Assembly: GCA_965197635.1 (NCBI GenBank)
Contig: OZ240218.1
Location: 558,001-622,000, forward strand
Length of the DNA: 64,000 nt
Reading direction: 5' to 3'
DNA from: Bin87 sp965197635
GTDB taxonomy: Bacteria > Chloroflexota > Dehalococcoidia > Lucifugimonadales > UBA3495
How positions within the stretch are numbered: the first letter of the stretch is position 1; each line of letters begins with the position of its first letter. Below, in pieces: positions 52,108 through 59,927 of the stretch. Both the position numbers and the translations under genes were made by a program. A model generated the notes under the pieces. It was not told the origin of the DNA. It saw nothing but the letters and a program-made list of their open reading frames with translations, and searched no databases.

Positions 52108-52246
52108 CTACGTTGGCAGCGACGACGGAAAATGTCACGGGAATCGTACCACAACCCCTGAAGTCTCGCCTTGATAATTGTCGGGGGTATCTGATTGGGA
52201 GGTTGCCCAACAACCGAGTCCGGGTATGCCTCATAACGCGCAACGA

Positions 52247-52358
52247 GGTAGCGTTCCGTATTAGGTGGTTTCCGTCCGTAGGGGCGAATGGCCATTCGCC
52301 CCTACCCGCACCAGCAACGGCATCTATGGAATCAAACCACCTAAATCGGAACGCTACC
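52247..52358. mobile_element. 112-bp MITE, copy 3
   Basis: Ends GGTAGCGTTCCGTATTAGG and GGAACGCTACC with the inner palindrome. A perfect 9-bp duplication GCGCAACGA flanks it (52238-52246 and 52359-52367). The right-hand duplication is also the target of the adjacent IS66. Confidence 0.95.
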
Positions 52359-52367
52359 GCGCAACGA

Positions 52368-53820
52368 GTAACTGTTCAGACTTGGTGAGGTGAATTGGCC
52401 GGATCCGGGTTTCCGAACGCTGGCGTGGGTGGCAGTCGTTATGTCATATAGAGGGAGTGGATACTGAGAGTGACCTGACCACCGCCGACCGCGATTTCCT
52501 GATCGCCATCATTGCCCAACTGCAGGCCACCGTTTTGGAACAGCAGCGGGTGATTGAGCGGTTGGAGCGGCGGATTGCCGAACTGGAGGGCCAGGCGAAA
52601 CCGGACGGCCCGCCCCGAATGCCCGGCCTCAAGGCGAAATCGGGCCGCCAGCCCCCAGCGCAGCAGCAGCCCCGAAAGCAGCGACGCCACGGCTTCGCCC
52701 GCCCGCGCATGACACCGACCCATCGGGTGGAGCACGTGGTGGAGAACTGTCCCGATTGCGGCGCCCACCTGTCCGGCGGCTGGACCCAGCGCACTCGGGA
52801 AGTCATCGAGTTGCCGGTGGTTCCGGTGCAAGTCACCGAGCATGTCTTCATCGCCAGGACCTGCCCAGTGTGTCGGCGGCGCCGAGTGCCCACCGCGCAA
52901 CTGGACGGCGTGGCACTGGGGCGCCAACGCCTGGGCGTCAACCTGATCAGCCGCATCGCCACGCTACGGGAAGAAGGGCGCCTGCCGATCCGCAGCATCC
53001 AGTGGTATCTGGGCACCGTCCATCAGCTGCGCCTCAGCGTGGGGGCCATTGTGAGCGCCATTCATCAGACCGCGCAACAGGCCCAACCAGCGGTGGCTGG
53101 AATGGTGGACCGCATCCGCGCCAGCCCAGTGGTCCACGCCGACGAAACCGGCTGGCGTCAAAATGGGAACAACGGTTACGTCTGGACTTTCAGCACTCCC
53201 ACCGAGCGCTACTTCCTGCGGCGGGGTCGGGGCAAGGCGGTGGTGGATGAAGCGCTGGGCGAGGCATTCTCCGGAGTACTGGTCAGCGATTTCTACGCCG
53301 CCTACCACCATTACGATGGCCCCAAGCAACGGTGCTGGGCGCACCTGCTGCGGGACATCCACGACCTGCGGGCCCGCTACCTCAAAGATGCCCCGCTGGC
53401 CCGCTGGGCGGCGGCAGTCCATCGACTCTACGAGGAAGCCAAAGCCTTCTCTCATCCTCAGGCACGACGACGGCGCACTGCTCAACTGGCCTTGGAGCGG
53501 AAGCTGCTGGCCATCTGCCGCCCTTTCCTGTCTGAGCCGTCGGCCGTCCAGGGCAAGCTGTGCCGGCGCATTGAGCGCCACATCAAGGAACTCTTCGTCT
53601 TCGTGGCCGAACCAGACGTGCCATCGGACAACAACCCCGCCGAGCGCAGCCTGCGTCATCTGGTCATCAGCCGCAAGGTCAGCGGCGGCACCCGCTCGGA
53701 GCAGGGCACGGAGAGCAAGATGACGCTGGCATCCATCTTCGGCACCTGGCGCGCCCAAGGTTTAAATCCTCTCGCCGCCTGTCGTCAGCTGCTCACTTCC
53801 CCCCAAGTCTGAACTGTTAC
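52368..53820 (+). mobile_element. IS66-family element, copy 2 (intact)
   Basis: Ends GTAACTGTTCAGACTTGG (52368) and, on the other strand from 53820, GTAACAGTTCAGACTTGG bound 1453 bp. A perfect 8-bp duplication CGCAACGA flanks it (52360-52367 and 53821-53828). The left one lies inside the right target repeat of MITE copy 3, so this IS arrived after the MITE. It ends 15 bases upstream of the ilvB -35 box. Confidence 0.95.
52457..53812 (+). CDS. IS66 transposase (TnpC/ISBst12-like), intact
   Basis: The 451-residue product has an N-terminal coiled coil (QLQATVLEQQRVIERLERRI), zinc-binding CPDCG (about 97) and CPVC (about 137) motifs, and the DDE_Tnp_IS66 domain. The first catalytic Asp is in VVHADETGWRQNGNNGYVWT, the second in VLVSDFYAAYHHYDGPKQRC and the Glu in SDNNPAERSLRHLVISRKVS. 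The first residue of the frame is GTG or an alternative start just inside the left end. It is the intact reference for the broken copy at 20828. Confidence 0.95.
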   Translation: MDTESDLTTADRDFLIAIIAQLQATVLEQQRVIERLERRIAELEGQAKPDGPPRMPGLKAKSGRQPPAQQQPRKQRRHGFARPRMTPTHRVEHVVENCPDCGAHLSGGWTQRTREVIELPVVPVQVTEHVFIARTCPVCRRRRVPTAQLDGVALGRQRLGVNLISRIATLREEGRLPIRSIQWYLGTVHQLRLSVGAIVSAIHQTAQQAQPAVAGMVDRIRASPVVHADETGWRQNGNNGYVWTFSTPTERYFLRRGRGKAVVDEALGEAFSGVLVSDFYAAYHHYDGPKQRCWAHLLRDIHDLRARYLKDAPLARWAAAVHRLYEEAKAFSHPQARRRRTAQLALERKLLAICRPFLSEPSAVQGKLCRRIERHIKELFVFVAEPDVPSDNNPAERSLRHLVISRKVSGGTRSEQGTESKMTLASIFGTWRAQGLNPLAACRQLLTSPQV

Positions 53821-53835
53821 CGCAACGATATGTGA

Positions 53836-53863
53836 TTGACGCTGTCGGCGCGCCCGTGATACA
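53836..53863 (+). promoter_or_regulatory. promoter of the T-box/ilvB unit
   Basis: TTGACG (53836-53841) and GATACA (53858-53863) are 16 bases apart and precede the T-box leader. The IS66 target repeat ends 7 bases upstream of the -35 box. Confidence 0.6.
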
Positions 53864-53869
53864 GTTTAT

Positions 53870-54163
53870 CGCGAAAGGCTTAGATGGAGACGAGTAAGCG
53901 GTTTACGGACGCTTTAGCGAGCCTGGTCTGGTGCAAGCAGGCGCGTTTGCCCCGCCCAAAATCCCTCCGGAGCCGCCGGCTGAAAGCCCCGGTCAGATAC
54001 CCGTGGTAACTAAGCTCAGGCCGGGTTCGTTGCCCGTTAGCAGCAACGGGACATGATAGTGTCCTGCTTGAGTGGCTCTATGTCTCCGTCGATGCGGAGG
54101 CAGCGAGCAAATAGGGTGGTACCGCGGATTACTTGTCCGTCCCTATGGGGACGGACTTTTTTT
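53870..54163 (+). promoter_or_regulatory. T-box riboswitch, probably isoleucine-specific
   Basis: The T-box sequence AGGGTGGTACCGCG lies at 54113-54126. It is followed by the terminator hairpin GTCCGTCCC/GGGGACGGAC with seven T (54135-54163). The S-turn AGTA is at 53893-53896 and the candidate specifier codon ATC (isoleucine) is at 53961-53963 in AAAATCC, about 65 bases downstream, the usual distance. Uncharged tRNA-Ile would pair with both and favour antitermination, turning on ilvB when isoleucine is scarce. The specifier is an inference; the T-box itself is clear. Confidence 0.92.
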
Positions 54164-54242
54164 ATGTCCGTCGCAGTACCACCGGCAGGGCCTGGTTCGT
54201 CCGCCGCTGGCGGCAAACGACAACCGAATACGGAGACACGCC

Positions 54243-55937
54243 GTGAAACTCAAAGGCTCTGAAATCATCTGCGAAAGCCTGCTACGCGAAGGAGTGGACG
54301 TGCTGTTCGGGCATCCCGGCGGCGCGATACTGCCCTTCTATGACGCTCTGTGGGCCTACCCCCAACTGCGCCATATCCTGGTGCGCCACGAACAATCCGC
54401 TGCCCACGCCGCCGACGGCTACGCCCGCATCACCGGCAAACCCGGCGTTTGCGTCGCTACCTCCGGTCCCGGGGCCACCAACCTGATCACCGGCATCATG
54501 GGCGCGAAGGCTGACAGCATCCCCCTGGTCGCTATCACGGGCCAGGTGGCCCGCGCTGCGATGGGCACCGAGGCGTTCCAGGAATGCGATATATGCAGCA
54601 TCGCCTCGGTTTGCACCAAGCGCACCTATCTGGTGATGTCGGCCAACGATCTGGCCCGCACCGTCCGCGACGCCTTTCGCGTGGCTCAGGAGGGCCGCCC
54701 CGGCCCGGTCCTCATCGACGTTCCGAGGGATGTGCAGTTGGAGGAAGCCGAGTTTGATTACCCAACGCTGGCGCCTAACCCTGAACCGGCCCTGTCAGAT
54801 GAGGTGATGGAGAACGTCCACAAGGCGGCAGACCTCATCAACCAGGCGGAACGGCCCGTCATCATCGCCGGCCACGGCATCGTCAATTCCCGCGCTTTCG
54901 ATGAACTGCTGGCGTTGGCGGAGCGTTCCGGTATCCCCGTAATCAACACGCTGCTCGGCATCAGCGGTTTCCCGCGCAACCACCCGCAGAGCCTGGGGAT
55001 GCTGGGTATGCACGGTATGTACTGGTGCAACATGGTCGTGGATCAGGCGGACGTCATCATCGGCCTGGGGATGCGTTTCGACGACCGGGTGACTGGTCGT
55101 GTTTCCGGTTTCGCTCCCCACGCTCGAATTGTCCACCTGGACATTGAGGCCAGTCAGGTGGGCCGTATCGTTCCTGCGGAAGTGCCGCTGGTCGGCGATG
55201 CGCGTCCGATACTGCAAGCCCTGGCCCCACTGGTGGAGTGGGCCGAACGACCCGAATGGATGGCCACCATCGCCGGCCTCAAGGCGCAGCACCCTTCCCT
55301 GGCCATTCCCGCCAGCGACGCCCTGCTGCCCCAGCAGGTGCTGGTCGAAATGAACGAGGCAATTCAGCGCGACGACGACGCCATCGTGGTCACCGGCGTC
55401 GGCCAGCATCAGATGTGGGCCGCCCAGTACCTCTTCCTGGATCAGCCCAACTCATTCGTCACATCGGGCGGCCTCGGCGCGATGGGCTTCGAGGTTCCCG
55501 CCGCGTTGGGCGCGCAGGTAGCCCGCCCCGGCGCCACCGTGTGGTCGGTCGCCGGCGACGGCGGCTTTCAGATGACCTTGCAGGAACTGGTGACGGCAGT
55601 GCAGGAGAAACTACCCATCAAGATTGCCATTTTTAACAACGGCTATCTGGGCATGGTGCGCCAGTGGCAGGAAATGTTTTTTGACGGGCACCTGAAGGAA
55701 GTCCCCATGCCCGGCCCCGACTACGTGAAACTCGCCAACGCCTACGACATCCCGGCGCTGCGGGTGGAGCACCAGGAAGACGTGGCCGACGCTTTGAGAC
55801 AAGCGCAGGCCCACGATGGTCCGTTCCTCATCGAGTTCGTCGTCGAGCGCGAAACCAACGTGTTCCCAATGGTGCCTCCCGGCGGATCCCTGGCCGACAC
55901 GCTGGAAGACCCGCGCACCATGGCGGCTGCGCACTGA
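54243..55937 (+). CDS. ilvB: acetolactate synthase large subunit
   Basis: Starts at GTG 54243 behind CGGAG; the longer frame runs into the T-box. The 564-residue TPP enzyme has the Glu of the active site in VLVRHEQSAAHAADGYARIT, GPGATNLITGIMGAKADSIP, AMGTEAFQE, the FAD/central domain (LIDVPRDVQLEEAEFDYPTL) and the TPP-Mg motif GDGGFQMTLQELVTAVQEKL, ending at NNGYLGMVRQWQEMFFDGH. It makes acetolactate and acetohydroxybutyrate for Val, Leu and Ile. No ilvN follows, so the small subunit must be elsewhere. Expression is controlled by the T-box. Confidence 0.93.
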   Translation: MKLKGSEIICESLLREGVDVLFGHPGGAILPFYDALWAYPQLRHILVRHEQSAAHAADGYARITGKPGVCVATSGPGATNLITGIMGAKADSIPLVAITGQVARAAMGTEAFQECDICSIASVCTKRTYLVMSANDLARTVRDAFRVAQEGRPGPVLIDVPRDVQLEEAEFDYPTLAPNPEPALSDEVMENVHKAADLINQAERPVIIAGHGIVNSRAFDELLALAERSGIPVINTLLGISGFPRNHPQSLGMLGMHGMYWCNMVVDQADVIIGLGMRFDDRVTGRVSGFAPHARIVHLDIEASQVGRIVPAEVPLVGDARPILQALAPLVEWAERPEWMATIAGLKAQHPSLAIPASDALLPQQVLVEMNEAIQRDDDAIVVTGVGQHQMWAAQYLFLDQPNSFVTSGGLGAMGFEVPAALGAQVARPGATVWSVAGDGGFQMTLQELVTAVQEKLPIKIAIFNNGYLGMVRQWQEMFFDGHLKEVPMPGPDYVKLANAYDIPALRVEHQEDVADALRQAQAHDGPFLIEFVVERETNVFPMVPPGGSLADTLEDPRTMAAAH

Positions 55938-56019
55938 ACTCGCCCCCGACTTGCCGCCCCGCTGGGTTAGTGGTAGAAATAGGTTATCGCTTGACGATTA
56001 CCGTTGATTGAGGTGCGCT

Positions 56020-56430
56020 ATGCCCCGGGTTACAATTCAGGAAGCATCACGGATTTTGAACGTCTCGCAGGACGTTATTCGCAAGAACGTCCGCGACGGA
56101 AAGCTCCAGGCCACCAGGGAAGGTGGGCCCAGCGGAACCCGCTGGATGGTGGACATTCCTGACGACCCGGAGGAATATGCGGACGACTTCAAGGAAAACA
56201 TCCACGCCCTGGCCAAGACTCTTACGCCGTGGTGGTATGACAACCCTCGCCGGCAGGGTTTCGTCCACTACCTGGAAAGTCTTGGAATTGAAGAGGTGGA
56301 GCCGTTCTTCCTCTGCGGCCTCAAGGGTGACGATATCTGGCCGGCGACGGGCCACGAACCGATGGAAAGGTGCCCGGAGTGCGTGTTGGAAGTTCACGAT
56401 CAGGGCCTGCCCATGGAGACCCGCGAGTAG
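56020..56430 (+). CDS. MerR/excisionase-type helix-turn-helix protein
   Basis: ATG 56020 follows GAGG. The 136-residue product starts with a DNA-binding helix-turn-helix (MPRVTIQEASRILNVSQDVI, RKNVRDGKLQATREGGPSGT, RWMVDIPDD) of the excisionase/MerR type. The C-terminal part (ENIHALAKTLTPWWYDNPRR) ends with a possible zinc pair (FFLCGLKGDD and CPECVLEVHD). It is probably a small transcription factor. It lies 82 bases after ilvB. Confidence 0.65.
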   Translation: MPRVTIQEASRILNVSQDVIRKNVRDGKLQATREGGPSGTRWMVDIPDDPEEYADDFKENIHALAKTLTPWWYDNPRRQGFVHYLESLGIEEVEPFFLCGLKGDDIWPATGHEPMERCPECVLEVHDQGLPMETRE

Positions 56431-56524
56431 CCTTCGAACCGCGCAACCCAACAAAAGCAAGGGGGCAATCCGCCGCGGCGGACCGCCCCTTATCGTTGGC
56501 CTGCCGCTTCGAGCGAGGCTGCGT

Positions 56525-57169
56525 TCAGTTCACCTGGTACACCCAGATCTGGTGCATCACCTCCGGCTCGCCTTTGGGCAGAGGCTGGAAGGGCTCGCTT
56601 GCGATCACCAGGGTCCACGCTCCGCTTTCAACCAGCGCGTCCTGCTGGTCCTTGAAACCGAGTTCCACGTGAGTATCGGGGCGCATACTGAAGATGATGT
56701 GGCCGCCCGGCTTGGTCACCCGGCACAGGTCCACGAAGGAACTGGGCGGAGCGTGGCCCGGCGTGAAAACGCCGATACTGATGACGGCATCGTAGGCGTC
56801 GCTGTCAAAGTCCAAATGCCCGCCCAATGCCATTTGGCGGAAATCGTTGTAGCAACCCTTGCCGCGGGCCTCATCCAGCATTCCCTGGGACAGGTCCATG
56901 GCGCAGATGTCTCCGTAGCCTAACCGTTGGAGTTCCACGCCCACCAGTCCGGTGCCGGCGCCGGCGTCCAGTATCTTGGCGTCCCTGGCTACGTGCTCCG
57001 ACAAAACCTCGGCGCCCCGGCGGGGAGCCAGCCAGATGAATGTGTTTTCCAGGTCATCGTCGTACTCGCTGGCCCATTGGTCATACCGCTCCGCCAGCTC
57101 GTCGTTGGTGGTGGAAGAATAGACCCACTGAACCCGGTCTTCCGAGCCCACGTTTCCTGCTTCAGGCAT
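56525..57169 (-). CDS. SAM-dependent methyltransferase (WBSCR27-like)
   Basis: From ATG 57169 the product has 214 residues. NDELAERYDQWASEYDDDLE, motif I AKILDAGAGTGLVGVELQRL (about 62-80) and MDLSQGMLDEARGKG, then VISIGVFTPGHAPPSSF and KPGGHIIFSMRPDT are typical of class I small-molecule methyltransferases of the WBSCR27/malonyl-CoA type. It is co-directional with the two paralogues and panD upstream, with a 43-base gap to the next gene, and may belong to the same pathway. The methyl acceptor is unknown. Confidence 0.8.
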   Translation of the reverse strand: MPEAGNVGSEDRVQWVYSSTTNDELAERYDQWASEYDDDLENTFIWLAPRRGAEVLSEHVARDAKILDAGAGTGLVGVELQRLGYGDICAMDLSQGMLDEARGKGCYNDFRQMALGGHLDFDSDAYDAVISIGVFTPGHAPPSSFVDLCRVTKPGGHIIFSMRPDTHVELGFKDQQDALVESGAWTLVIASEPFQPLPKGEPEVMHQIWVYQVN

Positions 57170-57212
57170 CGTTGATTTGCTCCCTGGCAAATTGGACCAA
57201 CGCGTATTCGGC

Positions 57213-58061
57213 CTACTGCTTGATGCAGAGGTACTGCGCCCAGCCCAGTTCGTCGTTGTTGATGGCTTCCACCGTCTTCATGTAGGCGTCGGACAGGTAA
57301 TCGAAACGGTCCTGGTAACCTTCCGGGCCCTCGGCGATGGAGGCGAGTTTGGACAGGTACGTGTAGCTGCGGGCCAGATGGACCGACAGGTCGCGCGCCT
57401 GGAGCACCTTAAAACCGGTTTCCCGCAGGGCATCAATGTACGAGTAGAAGCTGAAGTCCGTGTCGAACAGCAGGCGGTCGTACACGAACCTGCGGGCCGC
57501 TTCGCTGATGACGGCGTTGGGCTTGGTCAGATCGTCAAAGATCATCGCGCCGCCAGGCCGGAGGACGCGGTACGCCTCTTCCAGCACCTTCACCTTGTCC
57601 GGCACATGGTAGATGGTGGCCTGGCTCCAGACGTGAGTGAACGCGCCTTCGGCGAAGGGCAATTCGGTGGCGGACGCTTTCTCGAAAGCCAACCGGCCGG
57701 CTAACTCGGGGACCTTTTCCAAAGATTCCACTGCGTTCGCGATCCGCACGCCGCTAAGGTCGATGCCGGTGACGTCGGCTCCGCTGGTCTGACAGAGCCA
57801 CGTAGCGGTGGTGCCGTTGCCGCATCCGACGTCCAGCACCCGCGAATTTTCGTTGATACCCGCGTACTCCACCATCAACTCGTTGAGGCGAATGCCGGCG
57901 GTGAGGAACTCGTCGCGGATGTAAGCGTCGCCCTTGGGCTCTCCGTCAAATATCCCCCAATGGACGCTGCCGTCAGCATCCCACACGGAACGGTAAATGA
58001 CGTCTTCAGCGTCGTAGTACTCTTCGGTCTCCTGTTCCGAAAACCGATGCCCGGTTGCCAT
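57213..58061 (-). CDS. SAM-dependent N-methyltransferase, paralogue 2
   Basis: A 282-residue class I methyltransferase close in sequence to the one at 58098. The N-terminus EQETEEYYDAEDVIYRSVWD precedes motif I RVLDVGCGNGTTATWLCQTS (about 74-92) and GIDLSGVRIANA, then ELPFAEGAFTHVWSQATIYH and VLRPGGAMIFDDLTKPN. The layout matches sarcosine/dimethylglycine and related amine N-methyltransferases. The product is probably cytoplasmic. It follows panD and its paralogue with a 36-base gap. Confidence 0.85.
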   Translation of the reverse strand: MATGHRFSEQETEEYYDAEDVIYRSVWDADGSVHWGIFDGEPKGDAYIRDEFLTAGIRLNELMVEYAGINENSRVLDVGCGNGTTATWLCQTSGADVTGIDLSGVRIANAVESLEKVPELAGRLAFEKASATELPFAEGAFTHVWSQATIYHVPDKVKVLEEAYRVLRPGGAMIFDDLTKPNAVISEAARRFVYDRLLFDTDFSFYSYIDALRETGFKVLQARDLSVHLARSYTYLSKLASIAEGPEGYQDRFDYLSDAYMKTVEAINNDELGWAQYLCIKQ

Positions 58062-58097
58062 ACGTCGCTCCTTTGGCGCTACTGATTTGTAGTGCGC

Positions 58098-58958
58098 CTA
58101 CTTGACGCAGAGATATTGGGCCCAGCCCAGTTCGTCGTTGCGAACCGCCTGCACCATCTTCAGATAAGCGCCGGACAGGGCGGCAAACCGCTCTTTGCGT
58201 TCCGGATCGGTTCCCATGGCGGCCATCCGCGAAAGACAGGAATAGCTCACGGCCAGATGTTCCGAGAGGTCGCGGGCTTCCAGTATTCGGAATCCCGTCT
58301 TTCGCAGCGCATCCATGTACGAATGGAAACTGTAATCGGTGTCGAACAACAACCGGTCGTACACGAAGGCGCGTGCTTCGTCGCTGATGTCGGGTTTGGG
58401 CTTGGTCAGGTCATCAAAGACCATCACGCCTCCGGGTTGCAACACTCGGAAGGCTTCCTGCAGCGTCTTTGCCTTGTCTGGAATGTGGTAGATGGTCGCC
58501 TGGCTCCACACGTGGGAAAAGGTCCCATCGGCAAAGGGCAGGTCAGTGGCGGAGGCTTTGTGAAACTCCAATCGTGGCGCGAGTTCGGGGGTCCGGCCCA
58601 GCGCTTCGATCGCGTTGGCGATACGGACCCCGCTGAGGTCAATGCCCGTAACCCGGGCTCCGGTGGAGCGACACAGCCAGGTTGCCGTGTTGCCGTTGCC
58701 GCATCCCAAGTCCAGGACGCAAGCAGCTGCATCAATGCCGGCGTTTTGCAGCATGATATCGTTGAGGCGAGAACAGGCCTCCAGAAAACCGGATTTCGCG
58801 TCGGTGTCAGCCGCCGGCTCCCGCTGACCAGCAAACACGCCCCAGTGAAGGCTGCCCTCTGCGTCCCAGAAGGATCGGTAGAGGGCATCCTCCGCGTCGT
58901 AGTATTCTTCAGTCTCGCGCTCAGAAAAGCGCGACGGGCTCTGGCTGGGGCTCGGCAT
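58098..58958 (-). CDS. SAM-dependent N-methyltransferase, paralogue 1
   Basis: Start at ATG 58958, inside the 3' end of panD (38-base overlap), so the two are translated together. The 286-residue product has RFSERETEEYYDAEDALYRS, motif I VLDLGCGNGNTATWLCRSTG, GIDLSGVRIANAIEALG, DLPFADGTFSHVWSQATIYH and VLQPGGVMVFDDLTKPK. It is about two-thirds identical by eye to paralogue 2. Two related N-methyltransferases in tandem often share the steps of a di- or trimethylation. Confidence 0.85.
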   Translation of the reverse strand: MPSPSQSPSRFSERETEEYYDAEDALYRSFWDAEGSLHWGVFAGQREPAADTDAKSGFLEACSRLNDIMLQNAGIDAAACVLDLGCGNGNTATWLCRSTGARVTGIDLSGVRIANAIEALGRTPELAPRLEFHKASATDLPFADGTFSHVWSQATIYHIPDKAKTLQEAFRVLQPGGVMVFDDLTKPKPDISDEARAFVYDRLLFDTDYSFHSYMDALRKTGFRILEARDLSEHLAVSYSCLSRMAAMGTDPERKERFAALSGAYLKMVQAVRNDELGWAQYLCVK

Positions 58959-59310
58959 ACAATGAACCTTCGATCCATTCGAGGAATTTGTTGTTTTCGT
59001 CAACCAGGACCATCTTCGGATCGACCGGCTCGTTGGTGACCTCAAAAGCGAGGATGATGATGCAGTCCCGCTCCTGGCAAAGGCGTGCTGCAGCTCCCTG
59101 AACCGCTATCGTGCCGCTGCCGCGCTCACCGGGCAACGCGTACGTCTCCCAGCGCGCCCCGTTGTTAATGTTCAGCACCTGAACTTTTTCAAACGCCACG
59201 ATGTCGGTTTGCTCCATCAGATCGCGGTCAATGATGATGCTGCCGACGTATCCCAGATTGGCGCTGGTGACCCAACAGCGGTGGATTTTGGACCTCAAGA
59301 CTTCTCTCAT
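58921..59310 (-). CDS. panD: aspartate 1-decarboxylase
   Basis: The 129-residue product is a PanD pro-enzyme: REVLRSKIHRCWVTSANLGY with the active-site Lys, self-cleavage at Gly23-Ser24 (YVGSI, which becomes the pyruvoyl group), VLNINNGARWETYALPGERG with Thr and Tyr of the active site, and AAARLCQERDCIIILAFEVT. It turns aspartate into beta-alanine. The start follows GAGGAG. It normally serves pantothenate synthesis, but here it overlaps a methyltransferase gene and no panB or panC is nearby, so a second use of beta-alanine is likely. Confidence 0.93.
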   Translation of the reverse strand: MREVLRSKIHRCWVTSANLGYVGSIIIDRDLMEQTDIVAFEKVQVLNINNGARWETYALPGERGSGTIAVQGAAARLCQERDCIIILAFEVTNEPVDPKMVLVDENNKFLEWIEGSLYAEPQPEPVALF

Positions 59311-59756
59311 GTTCGCTCCTCGTTTTGTTGGCCAATTTCAGTTGGCAATAGGGGTTTGTTGGCCGGATTCCGGCCCAGTTTGCCGTCGCGGCCGTCAGAA
59401 GAAAAAGGGAATGCTACCGCTGAGATATGCGTACAGACACGCATGCCTCGCGGCCGGCGTTGCGGCGAAAACCCGTGGGTGAAGGCGTATGGCAGAACGC
59501 TACTTCTGCCGCCCGATGCAGGCTGCGAGCAGCTAAGGCTCGCAGGGCAACTGGTGCTTGGCGCGCCCCCGGATGGGGTCAACCCCGCTGGGACGGCTGC
59601 ATCCAGAAAGAAGATTGGCGTAAGCCCGGTCCCGCATCATGCGGGACCATATAGAGTCTGGTTCCGACGATTGTCGTCGCGCTGATAGCGCGGCTGCACT
59701 CATATGGCCTCCTTGTTTAAGGGCAGGTTGATGGTTGTGCAGACCTGCGTTTGGTG
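59311..59756 (-). promoter_or_regulatory. long structured 5' leader of panD
   Basis: From a strong promoter the minus-strand transcript carries about 446 bases before panD. It can form many hairpins: GGTCCCGCA/TGCGGGACC (59637-59657), CTGCGAG/CTCGCAG (59522-59544), GGCAGAA/TTCTGCC (59490-59509) and ATGCGT/ACGCAT (59427-59444). A long-range stem GGATGCAG/CTGCATC (about 59600 with 59515) encloses several of them. A U-rich stretch (CCCTTTTTC) lies at 59401-59409, which could end a short transcript. I could not match it to a known riboswitch, RNase P, tmRNA or the small pan motif. It could also be an independent ncRNA of about 350 nt. Confidence 0.5.
59533..59703 (-). CDS. possible leader peptide
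   Basis: ATG at 59703 follows a near-perfect AAGGAGG by four bases, and the frame runs 56 codons to TAG at 59533. The product (MSAAALSARRQSSEPDSIWS and on) resembles no protein and runs through the hairpins of the leader, so translation would disturb their folding. It may act as an attenuator peptide, or the site may be chance. Confidence 0.3.
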   Translation of the reverse strand: MSAAALSARRQSSEPDSIWSRMMRDRAYANLLSGCSRPSGVDPIRGRAKHQLPCEP

Positions 59757-59762
59757 GCTCGC

Positions 59763-59791
59763 AGTTTAGCCTGACGACCGCTTGATGTCAA
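59763..59791 (-). promoter_or_regulatory. promoter of the panD leader
   Basis: On the minus strand TTGACA (59791-59786) and TAAACT (59768-59763) are exactly 17 bases apart. Transcription should begin near 59756. Confidence 0.7.
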
Positions 59792-59927
59792 ACCCGGACG
59801 TAAATTTACGTTATTTTCGTTCGAAACGAATTCTTGCCACGCTTTGGCTTGCGCAATGCCTTGTGTTAACATCAAAAGGTTGCACGGTTTGCCACAGCGT
59901 CCGAAAACCGGGATGGCAGCCCGCCGG

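Noticed and set aside
52457..53812. Micro-inserts in the second IS66
   Set aside because: Both sites carry the ancestral GACGAA and GACT; this copy serves as the reference.
59401..59756. RNase P RNA, tmRNA or 6S RNA
   Set aside because: I looked for GAGGAAAGTCC, ACAGAA...GGCTTA, a tRNA-like end with a tag frame, and a 6S bubble, and found none convincing; left as an unidentified structured leader.
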